Shown piece after piece: positions 18,654 to 31,026 of a DNA stretch of 64,000 nt. Within the stretch, counting starts at the first letter, position 1; every line of letters starts with the position of its first letter. Location of the stretch: assembly GCA_004835665.1 (NCBI GenBank), contig RBKR01000003.1, positions 1 to 64,000 of the forward strand, written 5' to 3'. Origin of the DNA: Phoma sp. XZ068 (Eukaryota > Ascomycota > Dothideomycetes > Pleosporales > Didymellaceae). Both the position numbers and the translations under genes were made by a program. The notes beneath the pieces were generated by a model, which was given only the letters and a program-made list of their open reading frames with translations, did no database searches and was not told the DNA's origin.

Positions 18654-19121
18654 TTTCACAACGTTGTTTTATGTGTATGTCGGGCTCGTACTTATGTAAG
18701 ATGCATTTACTTCCTGGGCAATAGATATTAGTATTGATGAGATTATGCGCCAGCAAATGATCAAATACTCGTAAAATGAAAGTAGGGATCAGTCAAGCGA
18801 GTTGTTCGATGCCCACCCTACTCTCTTCCGTGATCCGAAACGTGTTTCATTCTGAGCTATGGCATATTCGGCTGTTTGTTCTATCAAAAACTTCCAGGGC
18901 GGAAACGATAAGACTCAAGAGCTTATGCCTTCGAGCCCGTAATATAGAAAACCAAGAGTATAAAAGCTGGGATACTAAGGCATTTGATTCACTGCAGCAT
19001 ATCATTTTCAATGTCTAAACCCAGTTTGAGAGGCTGGCAAGATTGAAATTCGAAGGTAATAATGAACTGACGCAATGAGGTAGCGACATAACCTGATGGA
19101 GAGCCGCGCTATCAGGGAACT
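18654..19121. other. Spacer between convergent genes
   Basis: The dioxygenase and the regulator converge on this 468-bp AT-rich stretch, which should hold both 3' UTRs. No additional gene is supported. Confidence 0.6.
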
Positions 19122-21658
19122 TCAAGGATCGATCAAGTCATCCACAAGATTCTCCAGGATGGAGGCATATCTCTGTGAAATCTCCCAATGGCCGGTACGC
19201 CGCAGCAGGTCAATGATGCTGCACACTGTGCTCCTGTCAATAGGAGAAAAGACTTTTGGCCACAGGCTGCTGCTGCTGCTCTGTTGCGGCGGGCTTGTGG
19301 ATCCCGCTACCTGAAGTTCAGGGATGTTACTCTCGTCGTGCGAAGGCATGCACGAGTTAGCAGCAGGACCAAGCTGCGTATAGCAGTGTGTTACGATGGC
19401 TGAATAGAAGAGAGCCTTGGGTACATGTATCGCCAGCTCCACACCAAAGGGCAGCGTTTCTAGCTGCTTGAGAACCAGCAGGGCGTGCAGAACTCCACGC
19501 CGAGCCTCGGACGAAGATACCCAAGCCCTGACCTCGGAGTTGGCTTCCTGCGACGGCATGTTGCCGTCACGGCCAATGGCACGTTCCAGGAGATCAAAGT
19601 TGGCATAGAGGCACATGAAGGCTGTATGCCACAGAACCATGAGGCAAATGGGACTGTGCTTTGGCTGTTCCACGAGCTTGTGGTGTTCATTATACCACGC
19701 AAGTAGGACATCTCGAAAGTACTGTACGGAAGCATGGCTGACGACGGACGCCTTTGCTTCCTGGATAGACGCTACAATGCCGGAGAGTGAAGCATAGAGA
19801 AACATCTGTGATGTACAATTTAGAGATTCGACGTCGCGTAAGTGGCTGGGGATGGAGGATGAAGGGACAGGCTGTGAGCCCCGCTGCAGTCTAATTAAGG
19901 CGTGCCATTGCGCGGCCGATGGGGCGGTGAAGAGCTCCTCGGAACAACAGGCAGGCAGCTTTTCACGAGCGTGCCGTAAGAGCGGCTCGTGATGAAAACT
20001 GGTGGCGAATTCCGTGTCGTGCACATACAACCCAAGCACGAGGCGGATTGACTCCTCCGCCTGCGCCCACGATCTCCAAGTCAGCTCTAGATGAGCATCG
20101 TTGTTACTGTCAAGGCCTGCGAGGGAGTTTTTGATTTTGAATAGGCCGGCCTGACGGGCCCAGGCGATGACGGTTCCGTGGAAACTCTCAGTCATGCTCA
20201 GGTCCTGGGGCTGGCCAGAGAGCATGCCGAAGGTTTGGCCGATAATGGCTGCTTGTGCTAATGAGAGAGCCTCTCGGCCCTCTCGACGAATGTAGTTCTC
20301 CCACTGGCCAACACGTGTAAGTAGACGCCGCGCACAAGGAAATATGGGTGCAGATGCACTCACAGACGCAAGGATGGCCTTGTTCAATATTTGGAATATT
20401 TTTCTGCCTTGAGTAGCAGCTCTCGTCGAACCAACAAAGAGGGCACCGATTGAGCATATGGATAGAAGTAGTAGGGCATTCTCTGACGAAGGTCGGAAAG
20501 TTGGCGCGTGGATGATTGGAAACACCAGATTGAATCTGGCGAAGTAGAGTTTGATGCACAGGTTCTGCCACGCCGTCAGAGCTATACTTTGCACGGGGTT
20601 GGTGACGCAGTGCAAGCAAGCTGCACTTGTAAGCAAGGCGTCTACTTACGAGGAAATCAGCAGACGGCAACGAGATATCACTCGTGCGCGGATGAAGCCG
20701 ATGCGAGAGGTTGTCTCGATAACTCTCATCAACGAGGTCCTGGTCAAGGAGCTGACCAGCACAGTTCTGCGGGGTCACGGCTCGGGACAGCTTTGTGTGC
20801 CACTTGTGTTGGACTCGCGAGACAAGCTCCGGCGACGGCGAGGGCGTACATAGGTTGTTCAGTATATTCTCCGCCACATACAACCGCTGGTGCTCCAGCG
20901 CGTCGGCGGTACCCAGGGGACCCCAATTTGAGATTGCTTCTGAAACGGACAAGTTTAGGGCGTCAACGTCGAAATTGTCCCCGAGAAGCCAGGCGGGCTC
21001 GTAGTTGTTCAGCCCGAAGCCGAGGTTGCCCAGGTCAGTGGGCGTGTTTATTATGCTCGCAGGCAAGCCCACAAAGTCGGTTACAGCATGGCTGCCGGGC
21101 ATTATTGGTGCCACCGTGTGATCTGGCTCCAGCTGGCATCGGGTGTCCCACTCGACCCCCGACTGCTGCGGCTGCTGCCCGCCGCCCTGCGCCTGTGTCG
21201 ATAGAGGCTCGCACAGCGGAGACCTTGGCGGACCCATGGCGGCGGCGGCAAGGGTCCCGCCGAACTCGATCGGGAGTGAAGGGGGCGGAGGGGGCGGGGC
21301 GTCGCTCCTGCCATCCCCACCATCCCCGCCATCCCCGCCATCCTCACTGTCATGTGTGCGTGCATGCCTAAGCAGGGAGTCGCTGCCAGCATTGTCAGCT
21401 TCCCCAGCCAACGCAACGCGGGGCCCATTGGTATGGGGAAGGGGAACGGGATGGGGAGGCGACTGACTGGCGACTGTAGGCCTTGGTGCACAGGTTACAC
21501 TGGAAGGGCCGCTCCTTGGTGTGGGAGCGAATATGGCGGCTGAGGTGTTCGGCCTTGGAGAAGAGCTGGCCGCACTCGAAACACTTCCTCTGCTGCTTCT
21601 CGCGCCGCCGCGTCCGCATCTGGCCGGACCTTGTGTGCACGACACTTGGTTCTGACAT
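19122..21658 (-). CDS. C2H2 zinc-finger transcription factor with fungal regulatory domain
   Basis: CDS complement(join(19122..20303,20364..20564,20650..21382,21468..21658)), 768 aa. ATG at 21658 gives MSEPSVVHTRSGQMRTRRRE. Two tandem C2H2 fingers follow: CFECGQLFSKAEHLSRHIRSH and CNLCTKAYSRHDSLLRHARTH; the second is completed across the first intron (GTCAGT donor, CTGAC branch). An acidic and poly-Pro linker (GGDGGDGG, PPPPPPP) leads to the fungal transcription factor domain (NLCIKLYFARFNLVFPIIHA). The third intron (60 nt) is in frame and its removal joins ILAS to WENYI, the conserved form. It lies inside cluster A, between dioxygenase and FAH-family genes, so it is the likely local regulator. 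Confidence 0.9.
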
Positions 21659-21957
21659 GCCTAGGTAGCTGTAACAGTGTACCCCCGCGATTGCCTGAGC
21701 CGACGTTTGACGTGCAAAACAGCCTGGCTGAGAAATCCTTTTGGGTCCCCGCAACGCTGGCACTCGTGCGCTAACACCAGAGTAGTTAGACTGCCCTCGT
21801 CGTTGCGGGACCAAAGATCCTCCCGCGCATCCAGTCGTGCCCCATGTAACAAGTTACGTAGCCACTAAGTACGCATTGAGCACTGAGGAATATATGGCTG
21901 CGTACATACGATAATGAGAACTTTGCCGGTCTGTCTATTGATGCTACATGTCCACAG

Positions 21958-22978
21958 CTACAGCGGTTCGTATCTGACCTTATTCACAAGGGTCCCGATG
22001 CGCTCAATCTCCACACGGACGTCGGATCCGTCTTCCAGGACCACCTGTGGTTTGCGGAAGAAACCAATACCAGCTGGGGTTCCTGTCAGCATGATCGTTC
22101 CGGCCTCTATGGTTGTGCCTTGGGACAGATACGAAATTTGCTTCTTGATATCGAAAATCATATCCGCCGTGTTTCCATCCTGCACAGTCCGACCGTTGTA
22201 TATTGCCCTGATCTTCAGCTGTTGAGGATCCGGGATGACCAGAGGTGATACGAGAACCGGGCCTGTATCGCGGTCAGAGACAAACAAAGTATGCCAGCGC
22301 CATGATCCCTTACCAATCGGGCAGCTATTATCCAGCCCTTTCGAGAAGGACCACTGTGCAGTGGCCAGCTGGAGATTCCTGGCCGATATGTCGTTGGACG
22401 ATGTGTAGCCCAGGACATGGTTCAGTGCCTCTTCCTCCGGGATATCGCGGCCGCTTGTACCAATGACAACGCAGAGCTCGGCTTCGTAATCGCTCGAGCC
22501 ATCCTGGGCGCACTTTGGTATTGTTACCGCTGCGGGATAAGGGTCCCCCAGTGCCGTCCGCGGCTTTGCAAAGAGAATAGGTGCCTTTGGCAACTCCAGG
22601 CCTGCTTCCTGCGGCGAGGCTCAGCACACTGTCAGAACTGAACTGCGTTCTGGGCGCGACTTACCTTTGCATGGTCCCTGTAGTTGAGCCCAAGGCAGCG
22701 GATGAAGCTGCACTGTTCCCGGCTCACCGGAGCAAGTAGCTGCTTGACTTAGCACGTGAAAATCTAGCTCGGGAACATGGCCTGTTAACCTTCTTTACTG
22801 TGTATACATGCTGCGTAACCTTGCCGTTGAAGATATCTCCGGTAATGAGGAACGCCTTGATGTCAATCCCTTCGACGCTATCCAAGCCAACATCCCGGGA
22901 ACTCTCGACTAGCTGTCCGAGATGGATCTGGCCATCCTCGACAGCGACAAATCGGATCAGATGAGTCCAGTTAGGCAT
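21958..22978 (-). CDS. Fumarylacetoacetate hydrolase (FAH) family protein
   Basis: CDS complement(join(21958..22608,22665..22739,22790..22978)), 304 aa; introns of 56 and 50 nt. The N-terminus (MPNWTHLIRFVAVEDGQIHLG) is the short domain typical of the family. The catalytic fold has LGLNYRDHAKE, the metal-binding acidic pair in DYEAELCVVIG, and SNDISARNLQ. GSWRWHTLFV and LTGTPAGIGFFRKP are also family hallmarks. Members with this layout include 2-hydroxyhepta-2,4-diene-1,7-dioate hydratase/isomerase and acylpyruvate hydrolases, which act after extradiol ring opening. The gene is divergent from the flavin hydroxylase and convergent-adjacent to the regulator, which fits a role late in the same pathway. 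The exact reaction cannot be assigned. Confidence 0.92.
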
Positions 22979-23500
22979 ATTGAGCGGTCAACACGTTTTC
23001 CACAGATGGGAAAAAGGTGCTGGATTTCAAGATTAGTGCTTTGAAAGAAAAGGTAGTACCCATTTATTACATTGCATAAAATCATTCGAAGCGGCCATAG
23101 AGCGCAGGAGACAAAGTAAGACGTTTGAGGTCCCGCAAGCCAGACCGGCAAACAGACTCGGCCTTGTTCCTTTCCTTTCGCGTCCTGAGGAAACCTATGC
23201 TCTCCCCTAGCGCCCCGCCCGACACTTGCGCCCCGCTGGCCACATTCCTTCCAGTCCCACATGCCGGACCGAACGGCAACAAGTAGCATACTAACGAAAC
23301 CTGCCATCTCCCCACGGCCGACACCCCATACCCCAGCATTGACACGTCTCGGCTTGTTAATATCATGTGATATAGCCTTCGCAGCAAGTTAAATGAATGT
23401 AGATGGGAGCGGACTGCCGCATGATACCCATATGCCACGCTGTCTCCAGCGCTGTCCGCACAGTTACTTAACTTACGCCAAGTTCTATTCCCAACAAGCC
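22979..23500. promoter_or_regulatory. Divergent promoter of FAH-family and hydroxylase genes
   Basis: A 522-bp region between two start codons. It contains GCCACATTCCTTCC (about 23238) and CCCACATGCCGGACC (about 23256), which resemble the CCCCACATTCCG element of cluster B, plus several CGGCC/CCGG triplets. Both flanking genes probably respond to the same regulator. Confidence 0.5.
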
Positions 23501-25562
23501 ATGTCGCCCTCGAGCTCATTATCAATTGACACTACAGACGTCATCGTTTGCGGCTGCGGCCCGACTGGGGCCATGTTGTCCGTACTTCTAGGACAACATG
23601 GAGTTCCGAACATCGTCCTCGAGCGTGACAAAGAAGTCAACACTGATCCTCGCGGCATCGCTCTGGATGAAGATGGCATCCGCTGTCTCCAGACATGCGG
23701 CATCTATGAAAAGGTCTTCACAGACATTGGTCAATGTCAGTCACCACAAGCACTATCCCCTGTTTAGCTATGCGTCCCCTGAGCTAATTCGAGGACTTGG
23801 AAGGCATGGGTAACTTCATGTTTGTAGGAGGTGAACACAACCACCTGAAAGCAAATCCGTTCATGGTTTTGAACTACAATACGGTAAGGTACTTCCCGAT
23901 ATCCTCAATCTAATCCCCCGACCGCTCTAATTAACAGTTGTGACCGTGTAGACTGAGGGTGGAACTGGACACCCCGGCTTTATTTGCCACAAGCAACCAG
24001 TCATCGAGAAGCACCTCCGGGCACGTATTGACGAGCTGGCCAGCTCAGATTTGCGACTCAGCTCCATCGTCACATCTATCAGAGAAGACGAAAACTGGGT
24101 ATATGCAACCTATGACGACTCGGAAGGGCGAGAGCGACAGGTCCGTGGCCGGTTCCTGGTGGGTGCCGATGGCAAGACGGGCTTCACGAGGAAAAAGTAC
24201 CTCGAGGCCAAAGGCATCCATATGGAGAAGGTTACTCAGACATCATATGAAGAAACTTGGGTAGCGTTGAACTGGAAGTTAAGTCTACCTACCCCAGAGA
24301 CACACCCCGAGTTTCCTCTCTGGGCCCACGGCTACACGCCACAGATGGTTTATGATGCTTTCTTTCCTACTGATTTCAGATTCCTGTGCAACCCGAAGCG
24401 CGCAGCTGTCTGTGGACGCTTCGGTCTTCCTAGCGACAGGCTCTGGCGCTTTGAATTTGTGGTGCTTCCAGGCGAGGACGGCAACAACATGGCTACACCA
24501 GAGAAGATCAGCGACATTGTGTACCCGTACATCACCCACCCAGGAAGCACATATAAACTACCTGTCAAGCATTTGCAATACCCTCTTGACTGCATAAAAG
24601 TCCTGCGCTCCCGGCCCTTCAACTTCTCGGCGAGGAGTTGCAACATGTGGGCCAAAGACCGCGTCATACTCTGTGGAGACGCTGCGCACGTATTCCCGCC
24701 CTTCGGCGGCCAGGGCATCACATCGGGATTCCGCGACGCCGCTTCGCTAGCATGGAGACTTGCCCTCGCCACCCAACCGACACAGTCCGCGGCTACAACG
24801 CCAAACTATCAGAAGCTCTTCGAAGGTTGGTACTCGGAGCGGAAACAGCAGCTCGACAGGTCACTCGCATCCACCATAGAAAATGGCGGCTATGTGACAC
24901 AAAGAAATCCGGTCAAGATCTTTATTCGGGACTGGTACCTGTGGGCCCTCCAGTGTACGCCTACTTGGAAGCACTGGCTGGAACAGGGTAACCGACGAGA
25001 TGGTATGGTGAGATATCAGTGGCAGCGTGGGAAAGGCATGGCGTTCCTGCCACACATGGGAGGTGGCGGCAACTTTGCCCAAGTTTATTGCGCAGACCAA
25101 GGGGCCGCGAACGACAGCAACGCTATCCGATTCACCGATGATGTTATATTCTCTTACGGAAAACGAGGCCTCTTTCAGTTGGTGGTTTTTCTGGGATCTG
25201 CAGACGACGTGCCCAGGCTACAGACCATCCTGAGCGGTCTCGATGAGGCTTCGGGGGGTTTAATCAGAGCCGACGAGGCCACCTTTTTCCTATACGGCAT
25301 GTCAGCGTGTTCGAAGAAGACCTTGGGGCACAGGACGTCCGTGTATCGCGTAGCCACGGGCGAGGAGTTTGGAGCAACAACCCTTTGCGACAACCGCCCG
25401 AAGCCGCAATACTATGATCCTTATAGGATGTCGAAGGAGTTGCGCAATAAACAATTTGCAATCTTGCGACCAGACCGATTCGTGTTTGCAGCGTGCAATA
25501 GCAGCGACGAGCTGCTAGAAGCTGCAAAGGCAATTACTTCACTAGCTACTGGGAACTTCTAG
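23501..25562 (+). CDS. FAD-dependent aromatic hydroxylase, phenol 2-monooxygenase / MhpA type
   Basis: CDS join(23501..23735,23804..23883,23952..25562), 641 aa. The FAD-binding GxGxxG motif is VCGCGPTGAMLSVLL (about 17-31), ending in the acidic ERD. FLVGADGKTG is the DG motif. CGDAAHVFPPFGGQGITSG near 346-364 contacts the FAD ribityl and phosphates. A C-terminal thioredoxin-like domain (QLVVFLGSADDVPRL, RFVFAACNSSDEL) is characteristic of the phenol hydroxylase group. Such enzymes ortho-hydroxylate phenols to catechols with NAD(P)H and O2. This should be the entry step of cluster A, with the extradiol dioxygenase acting on its product. Substrate is unknown. It is divergent from the FAH-family gene across a 522-bp promoter. 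Confidence 0.92.
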
Positions 25563-25822
25563 TAGGTAGACCTTTTTTATAATATACATCTAAGATACAA
25601 ATATATTACAGGCTCTATAGAGAGTAGTGAGTAGCTATACATGGTAGTGAGTAACGATACATGGTAGTATAATACTAAGAAAAAGTGGCCGGCTTAGACT
25701 TATACTAGTACTACTATTATTGAAAATAGTAATTACTTTGTATCCTTAAACTCTTCAAAGATAGCCGGGAGGAAACTTCCAAGATCTATAATGTATTAGC
25801 AAATTATTAGACTTTGTCAATT
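25563..25822. other. AT-rich spacer with a short direct repeat
   Basis: Convergent 3' ends meet here. At about 25624-25666 a GTAGTGAGTA...GATACATG unit is repeated twice, with one variant (AGCTATACATG). No gene is seen. Confidence 0.6.
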
Positions 25823-26970
25823 TCACCGTCGTTGTAGCTTACGAGTCATCTCAATGTTGCAGTGCACTGCAAGGTCGTGGCCAAGCTGGGCATCGCCATG
25901 GTTGTTGGCGGCAATGAAGAAGCGAGAGCGAAGTTCACGATATCCGTTTGGCATGCGGCGCACTTGGTGCATGAGATAAGATACCTCATCGAATTCCGCC
26001 AAAGAGTAATCTAGCACGCTTTGCATTAGAACCTGGGTTGCGTTCAGAAAAAAAAAGAAACCGGAAACCTACTTCCAATCATGACCTTGCCGATCACAAT
26101 GGTCTCAATACCGAGTTCGGTCCAAGCAGTGGTGTTGAATCCTAGGGACTCCGGTTCAACGAATTGGATGCTAAGTTTCGCAGCACTGTTGCCGACATAT
26201 TCGTCAATATATGAAGTAGATCCGATATACCCTCAGCGTAGGTTCGATTGGCCCAGTTCACGCTGAAAGGAGTGCGGTAGGAATACTGGTGGGCTATGGG
26301 GTTCCACAACTTGTAGCGGGCAGTTTCGACGGAGTGCCAGGCAAACCACCAATCGTATTGTTCGCCAGTGACTGGCTCTGTCAGCAAGGCCCATAGAATA
26401 TTTCTCTCAACGTGGAACTTACCTTGAGGGATCTCACTGCGGACAGCAATCATCAACGTGCCGTTCTCGCTGATTGAATACCCGTTTTCCAAGTTAAGGT
26501 ATCCAGGTTTCTCCAGATTTTCAGCAGCTTCCCAGGCGGAGTATGCTAAGAGATCGATTAGTCACCTGCTGTACACGATGTTTGAGATTAGAAAACTCAC
26601 TAAAAGCACTCGGCCAAGGACTGCCTGCAAGTCCATTGACCAAACCATCGGAGATAGGAACAACGACGGGGTTATAGTATCTTTGTTCATCAGCGTTGTT
26701 CTAGCTTGCTCACGGATTGCGTATGAAAATAGCGTAGCGGTAAACTTACTTCGCATATGGCTGCTTGAAATCAGCCTCACGGAATCCTAAGTAATATTCG
26801 GCAGTGTTTGCATCAAGCGCTGCCACATCGACTGAAACAGTGTCGTTGGTATCCAGGGCTTCAGCAACACCTGCTGGTGTTGCACTTGCGGCAGGAGCAA
26901 GCTGCCGGCGGTCGACAACATGTCCACGCGCTGAAGCTGCGAGAAGTATACCAATGGCAATAGACAACAT
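25823..26970 (-). pseudogene. Secreted DAPG-hydrolase (PhlG)-like protein with one frameshift
   Basis: Five exons: complement(25823..26032, 26086..26377, 26423..26545, 26601..26680, 26750..26970); all four introns (45-69 nt) have good signals. A signal peptide (MLSIAIGILLAASARG) starts the protein. Downstream come YYLGFREADF, WWFAWHSVETARYKLW, FVEPESLGF and the C-terminal VHCNIEM with the His and Glu expected to bind zinc. The family is typified by 2,4-diacetylphloroglucinol hydrolase, which cleaves a C-C bond to an aryl ketone. Within exon 4 the frame shifts by one base at the GGG near 26230-26232, between RTYAEG and YIGSTSYIDEYVG. The 3' part is still well conserved, so the break is recent or a sequencing error. 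Without it the protein would be about 308 aa. Confidence 0.78.
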
Positions 26971-28006
26971 GGTTAGATTGATTATGCAATGAAGTTCTGA
27001 AGGTATTCGTTGTTGTAGCTGGTTGTTGGTGTAGGCAAGTCTAAGGACTGTTAAGCTGCCATATATATATACATATAGTGGACGTTGCGAACGGACCATT
27101 TGAAGCGGCATCTTCCATCCTAGCGCAAGCTTTCTCGAAAATTTGGTTGATGTACAACGCCGGAACCTCGCGGCCAAACAAGGCAGTTAGTAGCTAGGCC
27201 GGAGGCCCGTAATACCCTCGCACGACTTGATGAGGGCGAGCAGCAGTGGTGACGTCAGAGATCAATAGCCTAGAGTTTGCATACACTGTAAAATCTTCAC
27301 GTCTTCGCTAAGCCTTGGTAAAAAACAGAATTGCCAAAATAAACTTGGATAGGTCTAAAGCCTAAATGAATACTACCATTTGTCCCGTCAGCTGTCACCA
27401 TAGGTTCACCCTCTAGCCACTTTCTATCGTGTGGCAAAGTGTGGCAAAGATTTACAGTATCCTGGTAGCGTGAAGGAAGCCGTGTGTTGTCTTTGCGGGA
27501 CGAATTAAGCATGCAGATCCTTGGAGTGACAATATTGGCATTGTGTCAAAGCACCGGAACCTTAACGTGCATATTGCACAGCACCTGTAGGCTCGAGCAT
27601 AACTCTTACTCGAGATAGTTTCCTACAACCAATTGCGTTGTGATGCTGAAAGGCATTGCTCCACGTTTTGAAAAATTATGAGTTCCGCAGTGAATGTTTC
27701 TACGATGCTTGGCGGTCCCGCAGCCCAGACACTTCCACCGGCTTCATGCGGACGAAGGGCCAAACGACCAGGATTAGTGTCAGTGCCTAGAGGCCTCGGA
27801 CTAGATGAGAAGGACTAGATGAGATCGAAGATGATATCATTGCGAGCTTGTGGGTATTTTGAGGCCATACAATGATATGCTATGCCAACAGTTTAATTAA
27901 AGCGACTTGCTTAGATTGTGTGCATGGATCAACAGAACCCTGTCATGCCCCGTGTGTAAAGACGATCTTCCAATATACATCGGTAATCTTCTCCGATATT
28001 GTACTA
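26971..28006. other. Intergenic spacer, 1 kb
   Basis: It holds the presumed promoter of the DAPG-hydrolase-like gene (a TATATATATACATATA run at 27061-27078, about 90-110 bp upstream of its ATG) and the 3' side of the membrane protein gene. Other frames are short and unconvincing. Confidence 0.5.
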
Positions 28007-30254
28007 TCATTTCCGTTTTCGCAGTTGTACTGTCTCCTCGACTGTTCCAAAGCCATACCTCTTCCGCTCATCTCCCAAAGCCAGGCCTTCGTCGATTACA
28101 AGTTCGCCGTAGCGAACTTTGAGGGTTTTCAACTCTTTCGGTATCGCGTCGGTTCCCACAAGGCCTTGTTGAACCACCAGTTCTTCTAGTTTCTTTCCAC
28201 CCTTTGTAGCCATCATGACCTGCAAGAAGCCGCCGTCAGTCGCTGGGGCTTCGTTGCACCAGAGTGAGTACATCCCAAGAACGAGAATGAGCAATCCGAC
28301 GCCGAGACAAATGCTGTACGGCAGAATCAAGTTGATGGGCTGAGAAAATTGGTACGTGTTGCGGAACTCGGTCACGTTGATGGATACCGCATTGTGCCAT
28401 ATGCCGAGGCTGAGCGAAGAAAACGTGATGTTGGTCAGGAGTTCGTTGAGAGACGCTTCCGTGATGTTCAAACCAGCGAGAAAGTCCTCGTCTGGAGTAT
28501 CGTCGTCCGTGTTGGAGAAGCGGTTGGCATTGAGACTGGAGTCTAGAAGCTTTACGGGCCCTAGCTGTTCTTGACCATTTGGCATCCAGCACGGTAATCG
28601 TTCTGTGATGGCGACGGTGGTCCCGTTGCTTGTGGTAAATTTGCGTGCACATGGTGAGGCACTGCTCGCATCGGCACAGTAAACTGACCGTACTGCGCGG
28701 ATGGAAGTGATCATTGAGCTTAGTAGGGCGTGAGCATTCCAGAATTGCAGCCTGTCGCGTAGTTGTTCTGCCCATTGCTTATAGTTTGGTAGGCTTTTGA
28801 GAAATCTGACACGATTTGGAACGACCTGCATGTTTTCAAGGGTGTCCCAGGTCAAGCTCGAGTTGAAGACCGGTTTTGGTTGTGGGTCAAGAGGGCGTGT
28901 TTCGTAAGTAAGCTGACGCACGCCTTGTACGTATGTTATATTCAGAGCATACTGAACGTAGACTGCTCTACATTGTATACCCTTTGTTACTACTGCAATT
29001 TGCGCTCTAGTTGCGTTACTGTTGCAGCCGGTGACACCCTGAACATCAGATTGAGTAACTGACAGAACTACACCATCGGCAAAACCGGTTCGTCCTTGGT
29101 TCTGGGTATCTGGTAGGATTGAGAGTGTGTTCACCGAACTGGATGTTAACTCATTGATATTGACATCTTCGCAGGACAACCGTGGCCCAGTGAAGCTCAA
29201 GAGATATGTCGAATTTGGGTCAAGTGACGGACGTGGTATATCACTGATTGTTCCAGAAGACAGTACAAGATTGGCAAGATTACCTACGGGTTTGCGGCCA
29301 CCACTGGTCGTGTTAGAGAAGCTCATAAAACACAGAATGATGGAGCCTACATGTATCGCCAGGAAGTGCTACCTTCTGTATCTAAGATCAGAATTCTGGA
29401 GAAAGTCTGGTTCTGCTCGATGTTGAATGGGTCGAACTCATCCGGCAAGGGTGGATTAAGTACCGATGCGTTGCCAACTCTCGTCAACGCGAATGGCCGG
29501 GCGGCAATCGTAAGTGCACCAGGTGGGAATGTGGCTGCCAGGGGAACTAGCCACATGTATACTGCGATGCCAAACAGCAAAAAGCTATACTTGATCACTC
29601 GAGGATTGAACAGCTCGAAAGGATTATGTCGTAGATGGAACAAGCTTTCAATTACATGTACCGGAATGGCGGTGTCTCGCAATGTACGCCAGAGGTGTTG
29701 TGCAAAGCACATTCCAATGCTGCCTAACAACGTAGCTCGGAACAAGGTGGCGAGTATGATCGATATAGCCGTAACGTATGATTGTCGTATTGGAGCTCGA
29801 TCACCGTCGGCTTCTCTGCCATTCAACTGCGAGAATAGCACATAATGCAATATACAGCACAACAAGGCTGGATCACACATAAGCATTCATCAATATTGCG
29901 CGTCGTTTACTTACCAAGAAAGAACAACAGAAGTGCTATTGCGATAGTCTTGCCAAGCTTCGCCTTTAACGGGCGGCGCACATCGGCTAACTGCTTGTTC
30001 GAGCCCACACTCGTGGCGTCGACACTACCCTCCTTGATTGGCTGCGGCGGCAGAGTCTGAGTGGGCTGTTCGAGAGGTGATACATCAGCTCCAACTACTC
30101 CCGGCACTGCAGAACGACTGAAGTTGGGACGGGTATCGGCTCTAGCCTCGGCGCTAGTGATGTTTCGATGAGGCTGGCGATCCTGATTGTAGGTTGATAG
30201 TAACGGATTAGATTGCGCGCCTGCAGTTGCAGATTTTGACCCCCAGATGGACAT
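28007..30254 (-). CDS. Multi-pass fungal membrane protein of unknown function
   Basis: CDS complement(join(28007..29283,29373..29867,29915..30254)), 703 aa. A cytosolic N-terminus of about 100 residues precedes a first span (IAIALLLFFLGALLCCILH) completed by the first splice. A second span (SYVTAISIILATLFRATLL) and a third (YSFLLFGIAVYMWLVPLAA) follow. A long ectodomain has many N-glycosylation sequons and several Cys. A last span (LILPYSICLGVGLLILVLG) precedes a 90-residue basic tail. The second intron has a CTCTAAC branch and GTAG acceptor. This architecture is common in Pezizomycotina multi-gene families that have no assigned biochemical role. No link to the catabolic clusters is evident. 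Confidence 0.85.
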
Positions 30255-31026
30255 CCTGGCTTTGAACGGATGTTTGAGTGAAATTGGCTTCAAATGGCAT
30301 CAGTGCAGCTGCGGTGGATATAGTCGTGTTCTAAGCTCGGCCACTTTCCGGCCACATGTATTTTGTGGCCACAACCCCACAACGCGATACCCTGCTTGTT
30401 AAGAAAACAACAAATCTGTCATTGTGTGGCTGAGTTGGGTGGATTGGTGCCTTGCGACGCCCAATGAGTATCCGCTGCCAGTTTTGACAGGGCTACAAGA
30501 GCCTTGGCAGTGTTTCACAAGCCCACACGACGTCTGCGAAGCGCGAATTATATTCAACATCTCACTGGAGGATCTGCGGTGAGGTACCTGGCCCCCAAAA
30601 GCTGTCTTTCGCACAAAGATCAATCGTGGGCATGTGCAAAGATTGAACTTCCGCTGCAAATATTTGGCAGAACTCGACAGAGGTGGAGAGAAACAAGCGC
30701 TAGATTTTGAGGGTGTTCTCGATATGGTCTGATTGTAACGTTCGTCTGTCAATAATGGACATTTGAAGGGTTCAGGCAAGTCGCGTCTTTAGGCCCCCAG
30801 TGGCCCCACATCAATCTCACGTCATCAACAATGCCTTGTCCACCATCTCTGTTCTCCCAATTCCATTTGCATCGTGTTTCTCTGTCTTTCTGAACGCAAT
30901 ATAACATAATTCAGAATTTACTATAAGAAAAGATCTAGGTTCATATCCTAGATATCCTTGGCAACCAAAAGTATCTACATATTCTCATACTAATTTTTTC
31001 CGGCGCGCTACAGTGGCTATTCCGTC
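30255..31026. other. Intergenic spacer
   Basis: About 770 bp between the start of the membrane protein gene and the 3' end of the MFS gene, both on the minus strand. A pair of short inverted GGCCAC...GTGGCC words lies at about 30337-30372. No gene is supported. Confidence 0.5.

Noticed and set aside
20304..20363. In-frame 20-codon insertion in the C2H2 regulator
   Set aside because: It begins GTGAGT and ends CAG, and its removal joins ILAS to WENYI as in relatives, so it is an intron and not an inserted peptide.
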